A model generated the notes under the pieces. The model had not been told where the DNA came from. It saw nothing but the letters and a program-made list of their open reading frames with translations, and made no database searches. From CAINVV01 sp964528535 (GTDB lineage Bacteria > Bacteroidota > Bacteroidia > Bacteroidales > Prolixibacteraceae), in contig CAZGSQ010000006.1 of the NCBI GenBank assembly GCA_964528535.1, positions 1 through 64,000 on the forward strand: a DNA stretch of 64,000 bases. The letters are read 5' to 3'. Numbering within the stretch: the stretch's first letter is position 1; each line of letters begins with the position of its first letter. Position numbers and translations under genes: made by a program. Below are positions 42,047-52,129 of this stretch, piece after piece.

Positions 42047-44962
42047 ATGATCAAACAATTTCTTGCTCTTTTGATTCTTGGATGGCTCTTGTCATCTGTA
42101 GCTTTTGCTGAGATTAAAAAAGTTGGAACACCCTTCATACGCAACTTCCCCAAACGTGAATACAAGGCAGGAACTCAGAATTGGAGCGTTGTTCAGGACA
42201 AGCGCGGATTTATCTATTTTGCCAACAATGAAGGCTTGCTGATGTACGACGGAAACCAGTGGCTTCTTCACAAAATGCCCAACTCATCGATTGTCAGGGC
42301 GCTCTTTGTGGATAAAAGTGGAGAGATCTACGTAGGTGCTTACAACGATTTGGGGAAAATGGTTCCACTTCCAAATGGAAAAATGGAATTTAAGTCGTTA
42401 AAGAAGTATATTCCAGTGGCCTATCAAAATTTTGATGACATCTGGAGCATCTTCTCGTTCGAGAACAAGATTATTTTCCAATCGTACAATTGCGCTCTGG
42501 TCTGTTCGAATGACACAAATATTACGGTGCTCAAAGCTCCAGTTCGTTTTCACCACTCATTTAAAGTGAATGACCGTCTCTTTTTTAACGATCTTAACAC
42601 AGGTTTATTGGAATTTGATGGGAAGAATCTCTCTCCGGTGCCAGGTTGCGAGAGGTTGAAAGGGGTCCAGATTTGGTCTGTATTGCCTTCTTTTGGTACA
42701 AAAGATCTCCTGATAGGGACACTTAACGATGGAATTTTTCAGTATGACGGAAAAAAATTGATGGAATGGCGAAGTCCTGTCAATGATTTTTTGAAAAAAA
42801 ATCAAATTTTTTGTGCCACTACCATCAGGGAACAATATTATGTAGTTGGTACCATCCAAAATGGCATTGTGGTCATCGATCGTAACGGCAATGCTGTTCA
42901 ACATTTCTACAGGAAAAACGGATTGCAGAACAATACCATCCTTAGTGTATTTGCCGATAGATCTGATAATTTATGGCTTGGACTGGACAATGGAATTGAC
43001 TATGTCAATATCAATTCGCCAATTACCTTTCTTCAAAATCCGGATGGTATCGGTGCAGGGTATGTTGCCATTGTAAAGGATGAAAAACTTTATTTGGGGA
43101 CCAACCAGGGACTCTTTGTTACTGACTGGAAAGCAACCAGTCAGTTCAATGATTTCAGACTCATTCCTGGTACCCTTGGGCAGGTATGGTCGTTGGAGAT
43201 GCTTGCTGGTGAATTACTCTGTGGTCACAACAATGGAACCTTTGTCGTTGAAGGCGAAAGGGCAACTTTTATCGATCAGACACCTGGCGGTTGGAAATAC
43301 TTGCAACTAAAGAACCATCCCGGTTACTTGATTGGAGGCACCTACAATGGAATGACGCTGTTCAAAATGGTTGGCTCTCACTGGCATTTTGTCAAAAAAA
43401 TCAAAGGATTTAATGAATCTTTCAGAATCTTTGAAGAAGATGAAAATGGTGATATTTGGATGAGCCATGGGTTCAAGGGAATTTACAGAATCAGCCTTAA
43501 CAACAGCTTGGATTCAGTCATTGGTTCCCATTTTTATACATCGAAAGATGGATTGCCGACCAATTACAATCTGAACGTTTTTAAAGTAAGGAATCGTATT
43601 GTTTTCACTTCAAAGCAGGGCGTCTATGAATACAATTCGAGGAATGACAAATTTGAAAAGTCTGTCTTTTTCAACCAATTGTTACAGCCTGTTACTGATA
43701 TTTCCTACCTGAAAGAGGATAAGAGTGGCAACATCTGGTACGTAGCCTGGTTCAATGCTGTCAACAGAGCCGGTGTTTTTAAACTGAAGGATGACCTGAG
43801 ATACCAACATCTCTCCTCACCCTTTGCCATCCTTGCAGGCAAATTTATCAGTGGTTTCGAATCTATTTACCAATATGCAGACGAACATTATTTTATTGGG
43901 ACAGAAGATGGTTTTGCCCACTATAATCCTGTCATAGAGAACAACAACAATCCGGAATTCTCCACTTACATTACCAAAGCAACGGCGCTTCACTTAGATA
44001 GCATTTTTTATTTTGGGAACAATTATTCAGACAGAAATAGAGTGCAGAAAAAGCCTTTTGCCTTTCCTTATATTAAAAATGCTTTCCGCTTTGTCTATAC
44101 TTCTCCGATCTATGATAATCCGGGAAATATTGAATACAGTTATAAAATGCAGGGTTATGCAGAAAATTGGTCGAATTGGAGCAGCTCCTTTACAAACGAA
44201 TACACCAACCTGCCTGAAGGTGATTTTACATTTATGGTAAAAGCCAGAAATCAGCTTGGTATTGAGAGTCTTACAGATCAGGTTGAATTCAGCATACTGC
44301 CACCCTGGTACAAATCCTCTCTGGCCTATTTAATCTATTTTTTTTCAGTACTCTTCACTATTCTAGCCATTGTATGGTTGGTTTACCTTAGGATTGAGAT
44401 ATCCAAGAGGCGCGACCGATTGAAACATCTGCAGACATTTCGTCAGAAAGAACAAGAATATGTCAGGAATGCACTCATTGATGAAAAAAAGATTATCAAT
44501 CTTCGAAATGAGAAACTGAAGGCTGAAATGATCCATCGAGACAAAGAACTGGCTAACCAGACACTCGATCTTATCAGAAAAAATAAATTTTTACTCAACA
44601 TCAAAGAAGAACTTTTAAAACTAAAACGTCCCAACAACGATTTTGCCTTAAACGATAAGATTTCAAACCTCATTACTAAAATTGACAAGGACCTCGATCA
44701 CAACAAACAATGGGAAGTATTCGAAACGGCCTTCGACGAAGTACATGAAGATTTTCTGAACAGGCTAAAAATATCCTATCCTAACCTTACACCCAAGGAA
44801 CTTCGCTTGTGTGCCTACCTGAGATTGAATATATCATCCAAGGAGATCGCTCCACTCATGAATATCTCGGTCAGAGGTGTAGAGATTTGTAGGTACAGGG
44901 TTCGAAAGAAACTCAATATCGAAAGAGACACAAACATGACAAGTTTTATCATCAATTTTTAA
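42047..44962 (+). CDS. One-component sensor-regulator: propeller, Y_Y_Y and LuxR-type HTH
   Basis: A 971-residue membrane-spanning regulator next to the SusC/D operon. The signal segment is IKQFLALLILGWLLSSVAFA. Residues up to about 640 contain propeller repeats typical of hybrid two-component sensors (for example DNLWLGLDNGIDYVN, NGDIWMSHG, GNIWYVAWF). A Y_Y_Y domain (YKMQGYAENWSNWSS) precedes a single helix (LIYFFSVLFTILAIVWLVYL) and a coiled coil. The C-terminus is a LuxR-like HTH (LTPKELRLCAYLRLNISSKE, ISVRGVEICRYRVRKKL) instead of histidine kinase and AraC parts. Sensing a beta-glucan fragment and activating the operon is inferred. The ATG at 42047 gives the signal segment. Confidence 0.85.
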   Translation: MIKQFLALLILGWLLSSVAFAEIKKVGTPFIRNFPKREYKAGTQNWSVVQDKRGFIYFANNEGLLMYDGNQWLLHKMPNSSIVRALFVDKSGEIYVGAYNDLGKMVPLPNGKMEFKSLKKYIPVAYQNFDDIWSIFSFENKIIFQSYNCALVCSNDTNITVLKAPVRFHHSFKVNDRLFFNDLNTGLLEFDGKNLSPVPGCERLKGVQIWSVLPSFGTKDLLIGTLNDGIFQYDGKKLMEWRSPVNDFLKKNQIFCATTIREQYYVVGTIQNGIVVIDRNGNAVQHFYRKNGLQNNTILSVFADRSDNLWLGLDNGIDYVNINSPITFLQNPDGIGAGYVAIVKDEKLYLGTNQGLFVTDWKATSQFNDFRLIPGTLGQVWSLEMLAGELLCGHNNGTFVVEGERATFIDQTPGGWKYLQLKNHPGYLIGGTYNGMTLFKMVGSHWHFVKKIKGFNESFRIFEEDENGDIWMSHGFKGIYRISLNNSLDSVIGSHFYTSKDGLPTNYNLNVFKVRNRIVFTSKQGVYEYNSRNDKFEKSVFFNQLLQPVTDISYLKEDKSGNIWYVAWFNAVNRAGVFKLKDDLRYQHLSSPFAILAGKFISGFESIYQYADEHYFIGTEDGFAHYNPVIENNNNPEFSTYITKATALHLDSIFYFGNNYSDRNRVQKKPFAFPYIKNAFRFVYTSPIYDNPGNIEYSYKMQGYAENWSNWSSSFTNEYTNLPEGDFTFMVKARNQLGIESLTDQVEFSILPPWYKSSLAYLIYFFSVLFTILAIVWLVYLRIEISKRRDRLKHLQTFRQKEQEYVRNALIDEKKIINLRNEKLKAEMIHRDKELANQTLDLIRKNKFLLNIKEELLKLKRPNNDFALNDKISNLITKIDKDLDHNKQWEVFETAFDEVHEDFLNRLKISYPNLTPKELRLCAYLRLNISSKEIAPLMNISVRGVEICRYRVRKKLNIERDTNMTSFIINF

Positions 44963-45103
44963 CATTGATGAAATACATTATCTTAACATTGAACCTTGTG
45001 ATGTAGTAAATGTTTGTTATAAAATTAGTTTATAATATTGATATATTGAGATATAATAATTATGTTGATGTAGTAATGATGTATTAACAAATATTTAATG
45101 TTG

Positions 45104-45111
45104 TATTTTTG
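45104..45111 (+). promoter_or_regulatory. Putative -7 box of the beta-glucan operon
   Basis: TATTTTTG fits TAnnTTTG, 120 bases before the susC ATG, in an AT-rich gap (44963-45230). A small dyad CCGGA/TCCGG (near 45173-45189) lies in the predicted leader. The long leader could hold regulation. Confidence 0.4.
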
Positions 45112-45230
45112 ATGTAGTGAATAATTGTGGCATGCTATTAATAAGTGTTAAAATTGCAACCAGATTTGAAGACCGGATTTGGATTCCGGGATCAGGAAGG
45201 TTAATTTATTTCTAACATTTATTAAAATTT

Positions 45231-48200
45231 ATGAAACAAACGATTTTTGCTCTTTTGTTTTTTTTAAGTTCTTTGGCTGTACACGCTCAGGAGCTTAATG
45301 TAAAGGGTGTTGTTACATCAGCTGATGATGGACTGCCTATTCCTGGAGCGACTGTAGTCGTTAAAGGAAAAACTACTGGAATTACTACCAACCTGGATGG
45401 GGTATATTCCTTAAAAGTCTCAGGTAATTCTACACTGATATTTTCATTTGTCGGACTAAAATCCCAGGAGATCGCAGTAAACAACAGAACTACCATTAAC
45501 GTTTCCCTGGCTTCTGCAACCGAAGCCATTGAAGAGGTAGTTGTTGTTGGATATGGGACACAAAAGAAGAGTGTTGTAACTGGAGCCATCTCCAGTGTAA
45601 AAGCCAAAGACCTTGAAAAAGTCTCTCCTGGGCGCATCGATCAGGCCTTGCAAGGTAGAGTATCTGGTGTTACAGTAGCTGCCAATTCAGGGCAACCGGG
45701 TTCGAGTGCGACCATCAGGGTACGCGGTATTACTACTTTTGGGGATGGTGGAAACAACCCTCTCTGGGTTGTTGATGGAGTTGTAGTCGATGCTGGTGGC
45801 ATCGGTTACCTGAACCAATCGGATATAGAGTCAATTGAAGTTCTTAAAGATGCTGCATCGGCTGCTATTTACGGAACTCGTGCGGCTACTGGTGTTATCA
45901 TGGTCACCACTAAAAAAGGTGTTTCGGGAAAAATTAGTGTTAGTTACAATGGATTTTACGGCACATCTGCTCCTGCCAAGATGCTTAATTTGCTGAATGC
46001 CACTCAATATGGGGCTTTGTTGAATGAAAGGTCGGTGGCTGGTGGCGGTAATGTAGTCTTTCCAAATCTGAGTACCCTTGGTTTAGGTACCGATTGGCAA
46101 AAGGCTATTTTCAACAACAGTGCCAATCGCTATTCACATGAATTGAGTTTAAGTGGTGGCAATGATAAATCTACTTTCTATCTCTCTTTTGGTATCCAAG
46201 ATCAACAAGGAATCGTGGCATCTACCATTTCAAATTTCAATCAAAAGAATATAAGGCTCAATGCTACGCACAAAATATCCAAGATCTTTACTTTTGGCGA
46301 GACAGTGGGTTATACGCATCAGAAACAATTGGGAATAGGCAACACCAACAGTGAATTTGGTGGTCCTTTGAGTTCAGCTATTAACCTTGATCCTACGACT
46401 CCACTTGTAGTCACTGATCCTTTAATTGCCAATGCGGCTCCTTACAGTGTAAACCCTGTCATCAGGGATGCAAATGGAAATCCTTATGGTATTTCATCGA
46501 TTGTAGGTCAGGAGATGACAAATCCGATGGCCTATATCCAAACCCGAATGGGACAGTATGGATGGTCGGATAATTTTGTTGGGAATGCCTATTTACAGGC
46601 TGCCATAACCAAGAATATTGTTTTAAAATCTTCAGTGGGAGCAAAATTGGCCTATTGGGGCGACCAGGGTTTTAATCCGGTATTCTATTTAAGTGCAACA
46701 AATCAGGTGCTTAAAAACAATATTTACAAGAATAACTCAAACGTCTTCAACTGGAATGTAGAGAATACCATTACTTACTCGAACAAATTTAATGATCACA
46801 GTTTAAACGTTTTGTTAGGTCAGGCTAATTATGTTGACAATATTGGAGGAAGTTCGGGTGTTACACTTTATGACCTACCTATTACAAGTTATTCAGACGC
46901 TTCTTACAATTTCAATATACCAGATGCAACAAACAGGGTAGGAGGTGCTTCTGATTTTGTGTTGCATAAGTTATCCTCACTTTTTGCCCGCGTAAACTAC
47001 AACTACAAAGAAAAGTATCTATTTACCGGGATCTATCGTCGCGACGGTTCCTCGAGGTTTGGTGCCAACCACAAGTTTGGGGTGTTCCCCTCTTTTTCGT
47101 TGGGATGGATCGTCTCTAAAGAAGATTTTTGGAAAGCCAACGATATAGTGAATCAGTTGAAAATCAGGGGTGGATACGGTGTTGTAGGAAACGATGCCAT
47201 CCGTGACTTTGGATATTTGGCGACAGTCGGTGGAGGATTCAACTATACCCTGGGAAATTCCGGAAAAATCACGACAGGTTATGCCCCTGCCTCTCTGGAT
47301 AATCCTGATTTGCGCTGGGAACAGACCTCACAGGCAAATATTGGTTTTGAAGCGAGGTTATTTAAGTCACTCAATTTGACAGTTGACTATTATGTTAAGA
47401 AAACTTCCGGCATTTTAAGACCAATTACCATCCCCGGATACGTTGGTGTCTCTTCTTCTCCGGTTGGAAACATTGCAGACATGCAAAACAATGGTTTGGA
47501 AGTGGAGTTGGCCTACAACAAGAAGTTCGGTCAGCTGAATTTTTCTGCCAATGGCAACATTGCTTACCTGAAGAATAAGGTTACTTATGTGGCTTCTGAT
47601 GCAAACTATATAACAGGAGATGCCTCTTTTCAGTCGATGGGTGCTGTTACCAGGACTCAAGCCGGCGAATCCTATAACTCTTTCTATGGTTACAAGACAA
47701 ATGGCATTTTCCAAAATCAGGCAGAAATTAATTCCTATACCAATTCTACTGGAGGTCTAATTCAGCCGAATGCCAAGCCTGGTGATTTCCGCTGGATAGA
47801 TACCAATGGTGACGGAGTCATCACTGATCTTGACAAGCAATTCCTCGGAAGTAGTATTCCAAAATACACTTTTGGCTTGACCTTGAACTTCGATATCAAA
47901 AGCTTCGACTTGATGGTATTTGCATCCGGTGCTGCCGGAAACAAGATCTTTCAGGGATTGCGTCGATTGGATATCAGTAATTCAAACTGGCAGACAGTTG
48001 CCTTAAGCCGTTGGACAGGTGAAGGAACTTCCAACTCCTATCCCAGATTGACAAGCAATGATACGAATGGCAATTTTGGCAACATGTCTGATTTCTATTT
48101 GGAAAAAGGTGACTATGTTCGTCTCAAAGTGGTTCAATTTGGTTATTCACTGCCAGGTTACATTACAAGTAAAATCGGTGCCAGCAAGCTGCGGGTTTAT

Positions 48201-48338
48201 TTGTCGGCCGAAAATTTGTTAACACTAACCAAATATACAGGTTACGATCCTGAAATTGGAGGCGGAGTTTTCGGTATTGATAAAGGAGTTTATCCTCAGG
48301 CACGTTCGTTCATGCTTGGCGTTCAATTACAATTTTAA
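45231..48338 (+). CDS. SusC/RagA-type TonB-dependent outer-membrane transporter
   Basis: A 1035-residue outer-membrane importer for oligosaccharides. After a signal peptide (IFALLFFLSSLAVHAQ) come a CarboxypepD_reg-like domain (VKGVVTSADDGLPIPGATVVV), the TonB-box region and plug (EEVVVVGYGTQKKSVVTGAI, GVTVAANSGQPGSSATIRVRG) and a 22-strand barrel rich in aromatic residues, ending in a terminal QLQF. It acts with the SusD protein encoded 12 bases downstream. From the surrounding enzymes its cargo is inferred to be beta-glucan oligosaccharides. Confidence 0.95.
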   Translation: MKQTIFALLFFLSSLAVHAQELNVKGVVTSADDGLPIPGATVVVKGKTTGITTNLDGVYSLKVSGNSTLIFSFVGLKSQEIAVNNRTTINVSLASATEAIEEVVVVGYGTQKKSVVTGAISSVKAKDLEKVSPGRIDQALQGRVSGVTVAANSGQPGSSATIRVRGITTFGDGGNNPLWVVDGVVVDAGGIGYLNQSDIESIEVLKDAASAAIYGTRAATGVIMVTTKKGVSGKISVSYNGFYGTSAPAKMLNLLNATQYGALLNERSVAGGGNVVFPNLSTLGLGTDWQKAIFNNSANRYSHELSLSGGNDKSTFYLSFGIQDQQGIVASTISNFNQKNIRLNATHKISKIFTFGETVGYTHQKQLGIGNTNSEFGGPLSSAINLDPTTPLVVTDPLIANAAPYSVNPVIRDANGNPYGISSIVGQEMTNPMAYIQTRMGQYGWSDNFVGNAYLQAAITKNIVLKSSVGAKLAYWGDQGFNPVFYLSATNQVLKNNIYKNNSNVFNWNVENTITYSNKFNDHSLNVLLGQANYVDNIGGSSGVTLYDLPITSYSDASYNFNIPDATNRVGGASDFVLHKLSSLFARVNYNYKEKYLFTGIYRRDGSSRFGANHKFGVFPSFSLGWIVSKEDFWKANDIVNQLKIRGGYGVVGNDAIRDFGYLATVGGGFNYTLGNSGKITTGYAPASLDNPDLRWEQTSQANIGFEARLFKSLNLTVDYYVKKTSGILRPITIPGYVGVSSSPVGNIADMQNNGLEVELAYNKKFGQLNFSANGNIAYLKNKVTYVASDANYITGDASFQSMGAVTRTQAGESYNSFYGYKTNGIFQNQAEINSYTNSTGGLIQPNAKPGDFRWIDTNGDGVITDLDKQFLGSSIPKYTFGLTLNFDIKSFDLMVFASGAAGNKIFQGLRRLDISNSNWQTVALSRWTGEGTSNSYPRLTSNDTNGNFGNMSDFYLEKGDYVRLKVVQFGYSLPGYITSKIGASKLRVYLSAENLLTLTKYTGYDPEIGGGVFGIDKGVYPQARSFMLGVQLQF

Positions 48339-48350
48339 AAAATCAGAGAT

Positions 48351-49865
48351 ATGAAAGGAAAAGTAATCAATTACTTATTCATAGCAGCGACCATGATGAC
48401 TTCACTGGTCTCCTGCGATAAGGCATATTTAGAGATTCAGCCCAAAGGCCAATTTCTTTCTGCCAATTACTATGCAGACAAAGATCAGGCATATTCTGCC
48501 CTCGTTGGAGTGTATGATGTTCTGAGAAAAAATTCCGGCGGTTTTGAAAACATGATTACGATGATGAACGCAGGTTCAGACGATAATTATGCCGGCGGTG
48601 GAGGCTCAACTGACGGAGCCGGAATCCAGGGTTTCTCCAATTATACTTTGAACGCCGTTATCATGCCGGGAAGTTTCTGGAGTGACCATTACCAGGGGAT
48701 TTTCAGGGCCAATACCTTGTTGTCAAAATTGACTGGCGTGACCATGGATGCCACTTTAAAGGCTAGATTTGCAGCCGAAACCAAGGCATTACGTGCATTG
48801 TACTATTTCAACCTGGTAAGAATGTTCAAGAATGTACCACTTCTTCTTGATCCTTTGACTGCTACCAACATGTATGATGTCATGCAGGCAGCCCCTGCAG
48901 CTGTATATGCACAAATTGAGAAGGATCTTACTGAAGCCATCGCTGATTTACCTGTAACTGTTTCTGTTTCAACGGAAGGAGGTCGCTTGTCAAAAGGTGC
49001 TGCACAGGCCTTGCTTGGAAAAGTTTATCTTTTTGAGAACAAAGGATCACTTGCAGCTGCTCAACTGGCTCTCGTTAATGGAACCCCAGGTGGAACCAGT
49101 CAATATGGCTACAGACTTTTGTCAAGCTTCAGCGATCTATGGGTAACAAGTAACAAATTCAATACCGAATCTATTATCGAAGTTAGTCACAGCAGTGCTG
49201 GAAATTCCGACTGGGGTTGGTGGGGCAGTGGCAGTGACGAAGGCAATTCAGTGAATATAATGGTAGGGCCAAGAAGTTATTCAAGACCTGCAGGGTCAAC
49301 CGCTCCTGACCTTCCTTCGGGATGGAGTTTCAATGTTTTCACCCAGGATTTATACGATGCAATGAAATTGGATCCGCGCTTTGGCGCTACAGTTTTTGAT
49401 CTGAAAGCACTGAAAGCTGCGGGGAAGGCTGATTACATTGCCGGCTATATGGATACTGGCTATTTCCTGAATAAATTTCTACCACGTCAATCTGATGTAA
49501 GAACCGGTGGCGGTGCCCTTGAATTAAATTACAAACAGGATACCTATGTCATCCGTCTGGCCGACACATATCTGATGGAAGCTGAAGCACTTGGAGCGAC
49601 AGGAGCCAGAGCGCAGGCACTTCTCGATGCTGTACGTGCTAGAGTAGGACTCCCCTCAGTTGCCGTTTCATTACCCGCAATCAAAGCCGAACGCCGGATG
49701 GAACTGGCTGGAGAAGGACATCGTTTCTTTGATTTGGTACGGTGGGGTGATGCTACCGCGAAGTTGGGTACCAGAGGCTTTGTTGCCAACAAGAATGAGA
49801 TCTTCCCAATTCCTTACAGAGAATTGCAGGGTACCAAACTGGTACAAAATCCGGGATATAATTAA
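48351..49865 (+). CDS. SusD/RagB-type glycan-binding lipoprotein
   Basis: A 504-residue surface lipoprotein that captures oligosaccharides as the lid of SusC. The lipobox is SLVSCDKAYLEIQP near residue 23. Family features include FLSANYYADKDQAYSALVGVYDVL, a TPR-like helical core (RFAAETKALRALYYFNLVRMF) and the C-terminal segment ERRMELAGEGHRFFDLVRWG that defines SusD/RagB. It is in an operon with susC upstream and the two PKD lipoproteins downstream. Confidence 0.95.
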   Translation: MKGKVINYLFIAATMMTSLVSCDKAYLEIQPKGQFLSANYYADKDQAYSALVGVYDVLRKNSGGFENMITMMNAGSDDNYAGGGGSTDGAGIQGFSNYTLNAVIMPGSFWSDHYQGIFRANTLLSKLTGVTMDATLKARFAAETKALRALYYFNLVRMFKNVPLLLDPLTATNMYDVMQAAPAAVYAQIEKDLTEAIADLPVTVSVSTEGGRLSKGAAQALLGKVYLFENKGSLAAAQLALVNGTPGGTSQYGYRLLSSFSDLWVTSNKFNTESIIEVSHSSAGNSDWGWWGSGSDEGNSVNIMVGPRSYSRPAGSTAPDLPSGWSFNVFTQDLYDAMKLDPRFGATVFDLKALKAAGKADYIAGYMDTGYFLNKFLPRQSDVRTGGGALELNYKQDTYVIRLADTYLMEAEALGATGARAQALLDAVRARVGLPSVAVSLPAIKAERRMELAGEGHRFFDLVRWGDATAKLGTRGFVANKNEIFPIPYRELQGTKLVQNPGYN

Positions 49866-49880
49866 CTTAGCATAAAATAT

Positions 49881-50999
49881 ATGAACATGAAGAAAATAAC
49901 GATCATTTACAGCTTTGCATTGCTACTGCTCGTTTCGGCTGCAAGTTGTACTTTAAAGGATGGTATTGATCAGAACCTGGCGTTTCTTACAACCGCAGCC
50001 TCAGGCAATGTCAGTAAAGTTTTCGACATCAGCAATGATAACTCAGGAAAAGTCAGGATTACACCCACAGGTGAAGGCGTTAGTTCTTTCCTGGTAAGTT
50101 TTGGTCATGGTACTGGTGCAAGTGCTTCTGCCACTGTCTTGACAGGAGGAAATACGACCCATGCCTATCCCGAAGGAAGCTATGTAGTTTCCATCGCTGC
50201 TACAGATATGGCTGGAAATCAAACAACTACTACTTATCCTTTGGTAGTTACCTACAGGGCACCGGAAAATATAGCGGTTACCTTAACACAGTCGGTCCAC
50301 AATCTGAAGGTTAGTGCAAAGGCCGATTATGCAGCCTCATACATGGTTTATTTTGGTGATGTAACCAATGAGGCCGGTACAGCTTTGGCAAGTGGCGCAG
50401 AAATTTCCCATGTGTATGCAACTTCCGGAAATTATAGTGTCAGGGTAGTTGCATTGAGCGGTGGTGCTGCAAAATCTGAGAAAGTGACTCCCATCATCGT
50501 GACCGATCCATTTGGATTTCCAATCGACTTTGACAATGCATTTATCAGTTACTTCTTTGGTACTTTTGGTGGCGGTCAGCAATTTGCTGTTGTTGCCAAT
50601 CCGAGTGCTACTGGCATTAACACCAGTGCAAAAGTTGGAAAATTCACAAAAGGATTCGAAGGATGGAGCGGAACCTACAGTCCTTTGGATGTTCCCATTG
50701 ATTTTTCAAATGGGAAGAAAATTAAGGTTTGGGTGTACAATCCGGATCCGGCACTGGTCGGCAAAAAATTGAATGTGGAACTTGAAGCAGCTGTTGGTGG
50801 TTCACCCTCCAACGGAGTAGCAGTACTTAAAGTTGCACTTACAAAATCGGGTGCATGGGAAGAGTTGGTATTCGATTACGGTACCATCCCTGCCATACCG
50901 GTAACTGCCAAATTTGGACAATTGGTTCTGCGTTTCAATGATTCATTCGATGGGGCTGGTGCAATTGTTTATGTCGACAATTTTAGATTAACCAATTAA
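49881..50999 (+). CDS. PKD-repeat surface lipoprotein, SusE/SGBP-like
   Basis: A 372-residue predicted lipoprotein (LLLLVSAASCTLKDG). Residues about 30-210 form two PKD/Ig-like domains, marked by SFGHGTGASASATV, HAYPEGSYVVSIAATDMAGN, and VYFGDVTNEAG with HVYATSGNYSVRVVAL. The C-terminal 150 residues look like a jelly-roll carbohydrate-binding domain (FSNGKKIKVWVYNPDPALVG, ending GAIVYVDNFRL). Its position right after susCD suggests a surface glycan-binding protein of the beta-glucan locus. No exact family is recognised. Confidence 0.78.
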   Translation: MNMKKITIIYSFALLLLVSAASCTLKDGIDQNLAFLTTAASGNVSKVFDISNDNSGKVRITPTGEGVSSFLVSFGHGTGASASATVLTGGNTTHAYPEGSYVVSIAATDMAGNQTTTTYPLVVTYRAPENIAVTLTQSVHNLKVSAKADYAASYMVYFGDVTNEAGTALASGAEISHVYATSGNYSVRVVALSGGAAKSEKVTPIIVTDPFGFPIDFDNAFISYFFGTFGGGQQFAVVANPSATGINTSAKVGKFTKGFEGWSGTYSPLDVPIDFSNGKKIKVWVYNPDPALVGKKLNVELEAAVGGSPSNGVAVLKVALTKSGAWEELVFDYGTIPAIPVTAKFGQLVLRFNDSFDGAGAIVYVDNFRLTN

Positions 51000-51009
51000 T
51001 TAAATAAAT

Positions 51010-51945
51010 ATGAAAAGAATATTCAAATATCTTTTGGGTGTATTTGTCGTATTTCTCCTCGGTTACGGTTGTACAAATACCAACTATACTTTGGGTGACC
51101 TTACTGCACCTTCTGGCATAGTTATTACAGCAGAAATCGTTGGTGCCACTACGGCAAGTCCTACAGGTGATGGATCTGGTGATGTCAAAATTACCATTAC
51201 AGCCAATAACGCATTGTCTTACAAAGTAGATTACGATGCCAGTACTCCTTTGGATCTCGTTTACCTGCCTACTGGTTCGGTAACCAAGAAATACACTAAT
51301 TTGGGTACCAATACCTACAAGATTACTGCGGTTGTTTTCGGTAAAGGTGGTACATCTTCAACTTTAACAAAAGATGTTACTGTGAGAAGTGATTTTACAG
51401 TTGCTCCTGCTATCGTTGCCAGTTTGACAGGTGGAGCCTCCAAAACGTGGGTCGTTGACAAGAGCGTTGCGGGTCATTTCGGTGTAGGTCCTTGGTCGGC
51501 AACTTCTGTTGGTCCAGAGTGGTGGGCAGCTGGAGTCAATGAAAAGGTCGCTTGTTGTAACTGCTTTTACACAGCTAATTTTACCTTCACCAAAGTTACT
51601 TCAAATGGTACTTATACCTTGAAGGTTACCAGTCCTGACGGAGCTTTTACAAAGACTGGTTCTTTGGCAAGTATTGCTGGTATCCCTGGTTCAGGTGATG
51701 AAGGTTGTTATAGTTTTGCAGGTGGAACCGCGGCCTTCACTTTTGGTCCCTCCAGTTCTGGAGTTGCAGCTTCTGCGCCTTCTACCAAAACAGCCATGAT
51801 GCTTTCTGGAACTTCAACATACATTGGCTACGGAGCGCTTCAAAAGGAGTATGAAATTATGGTGATCACGGATACGTACATGTACCTAAGGGTTCAGGGA
51901 ACTGAAACTGGCAATGCATGGTACATAAAATTGAAACCGGTTTAA
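51010..51945 (+). CDS. Surface lipoprotein with PKD-like and C-terminal binding-type domain
   Basis: A 311-residue predicted lipoprotein (VFLLGYGCTNTNY). An N-terminal PKD-like domain (GDVKITITANNALSYKVDY, TNTYKITAVVFGKGG) is followed by a roughly 180-residue domain starting SKTWVVDKSVAGHFGVGPW, with an unusual CCNC cluster and a further Cys in GDEGCYSF. Similar proteins accompany GH16-containing loci in Bacteroidota, as I recall, and are assumed to bind the glucan. The last gene before the stem-loop at 52011. No enzyme motif is seen. Confidence 0.72.
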   Translation: MKRIFKYLLGVFVVFLLGYGCTNTNYTLGDLTAPSGIVITAEIVGATTASPTGDGSGDVKITITANNALSYKVDYDASTPLDLVYLPTGSVTKKYTNLGTNTYKITAVVFGKGGTSSTLTKDVTVRSDFTVAPAIVASLTGGASKTWVVDKSVAGHFGVGPWSATSVGPEWWAAGVNEKVACCNCFYTANFTFTKVTSNGTYTLKVTSPDGAFTKTGSLASIAGIPGSGDEGCYSFAGGTAAFTFGPSSSGVAASAPSTKTAMMLSGTSTYIGYGALQKEYEIMVITDTYMYLRVQGTETGNAWYIKLKPV

Positions 51946-52010
51946 TCCAATGTACAATGGAAAAAGTAAGTATTGAAGTTCAATTTGGTATTTACTTCTT
52001 TAAATAAGAT

Positions 52011-52050
52011 AAGAATGGAGGAGGAATAACTCCTCCATTCTTATTCTTTT
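52011..52050 (+). terminator. Stem-loop (terminator or attenuator) inside the beta-glucan locus
   Basis: A perfect 13-bp stem AAGAATGGAGGAG/CTCCTCCATTCTT (52011-52023 with 52030-52042) with a GAATAA loop, followed by ATTCTTTT. It separates the binding/transport genes from the five hydrolase genes. Confidence 0.85.
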
Positions 52051-52129
52051 GACAACCTTTATCCTATTTTCTTTCCCTTTATGACCATCAAACAGTTGAG
52101 TTAAGGACTGTTTTTCTTTTCAAGATACT

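Noticed and set aside
45173..45189. CCGGA/TCCGG dyad in the susC leader as an operator
   Set aside because: The arms are only 5 bases and similar chance dyads are frequent, so it is mentioned under the promoter but not called separately.
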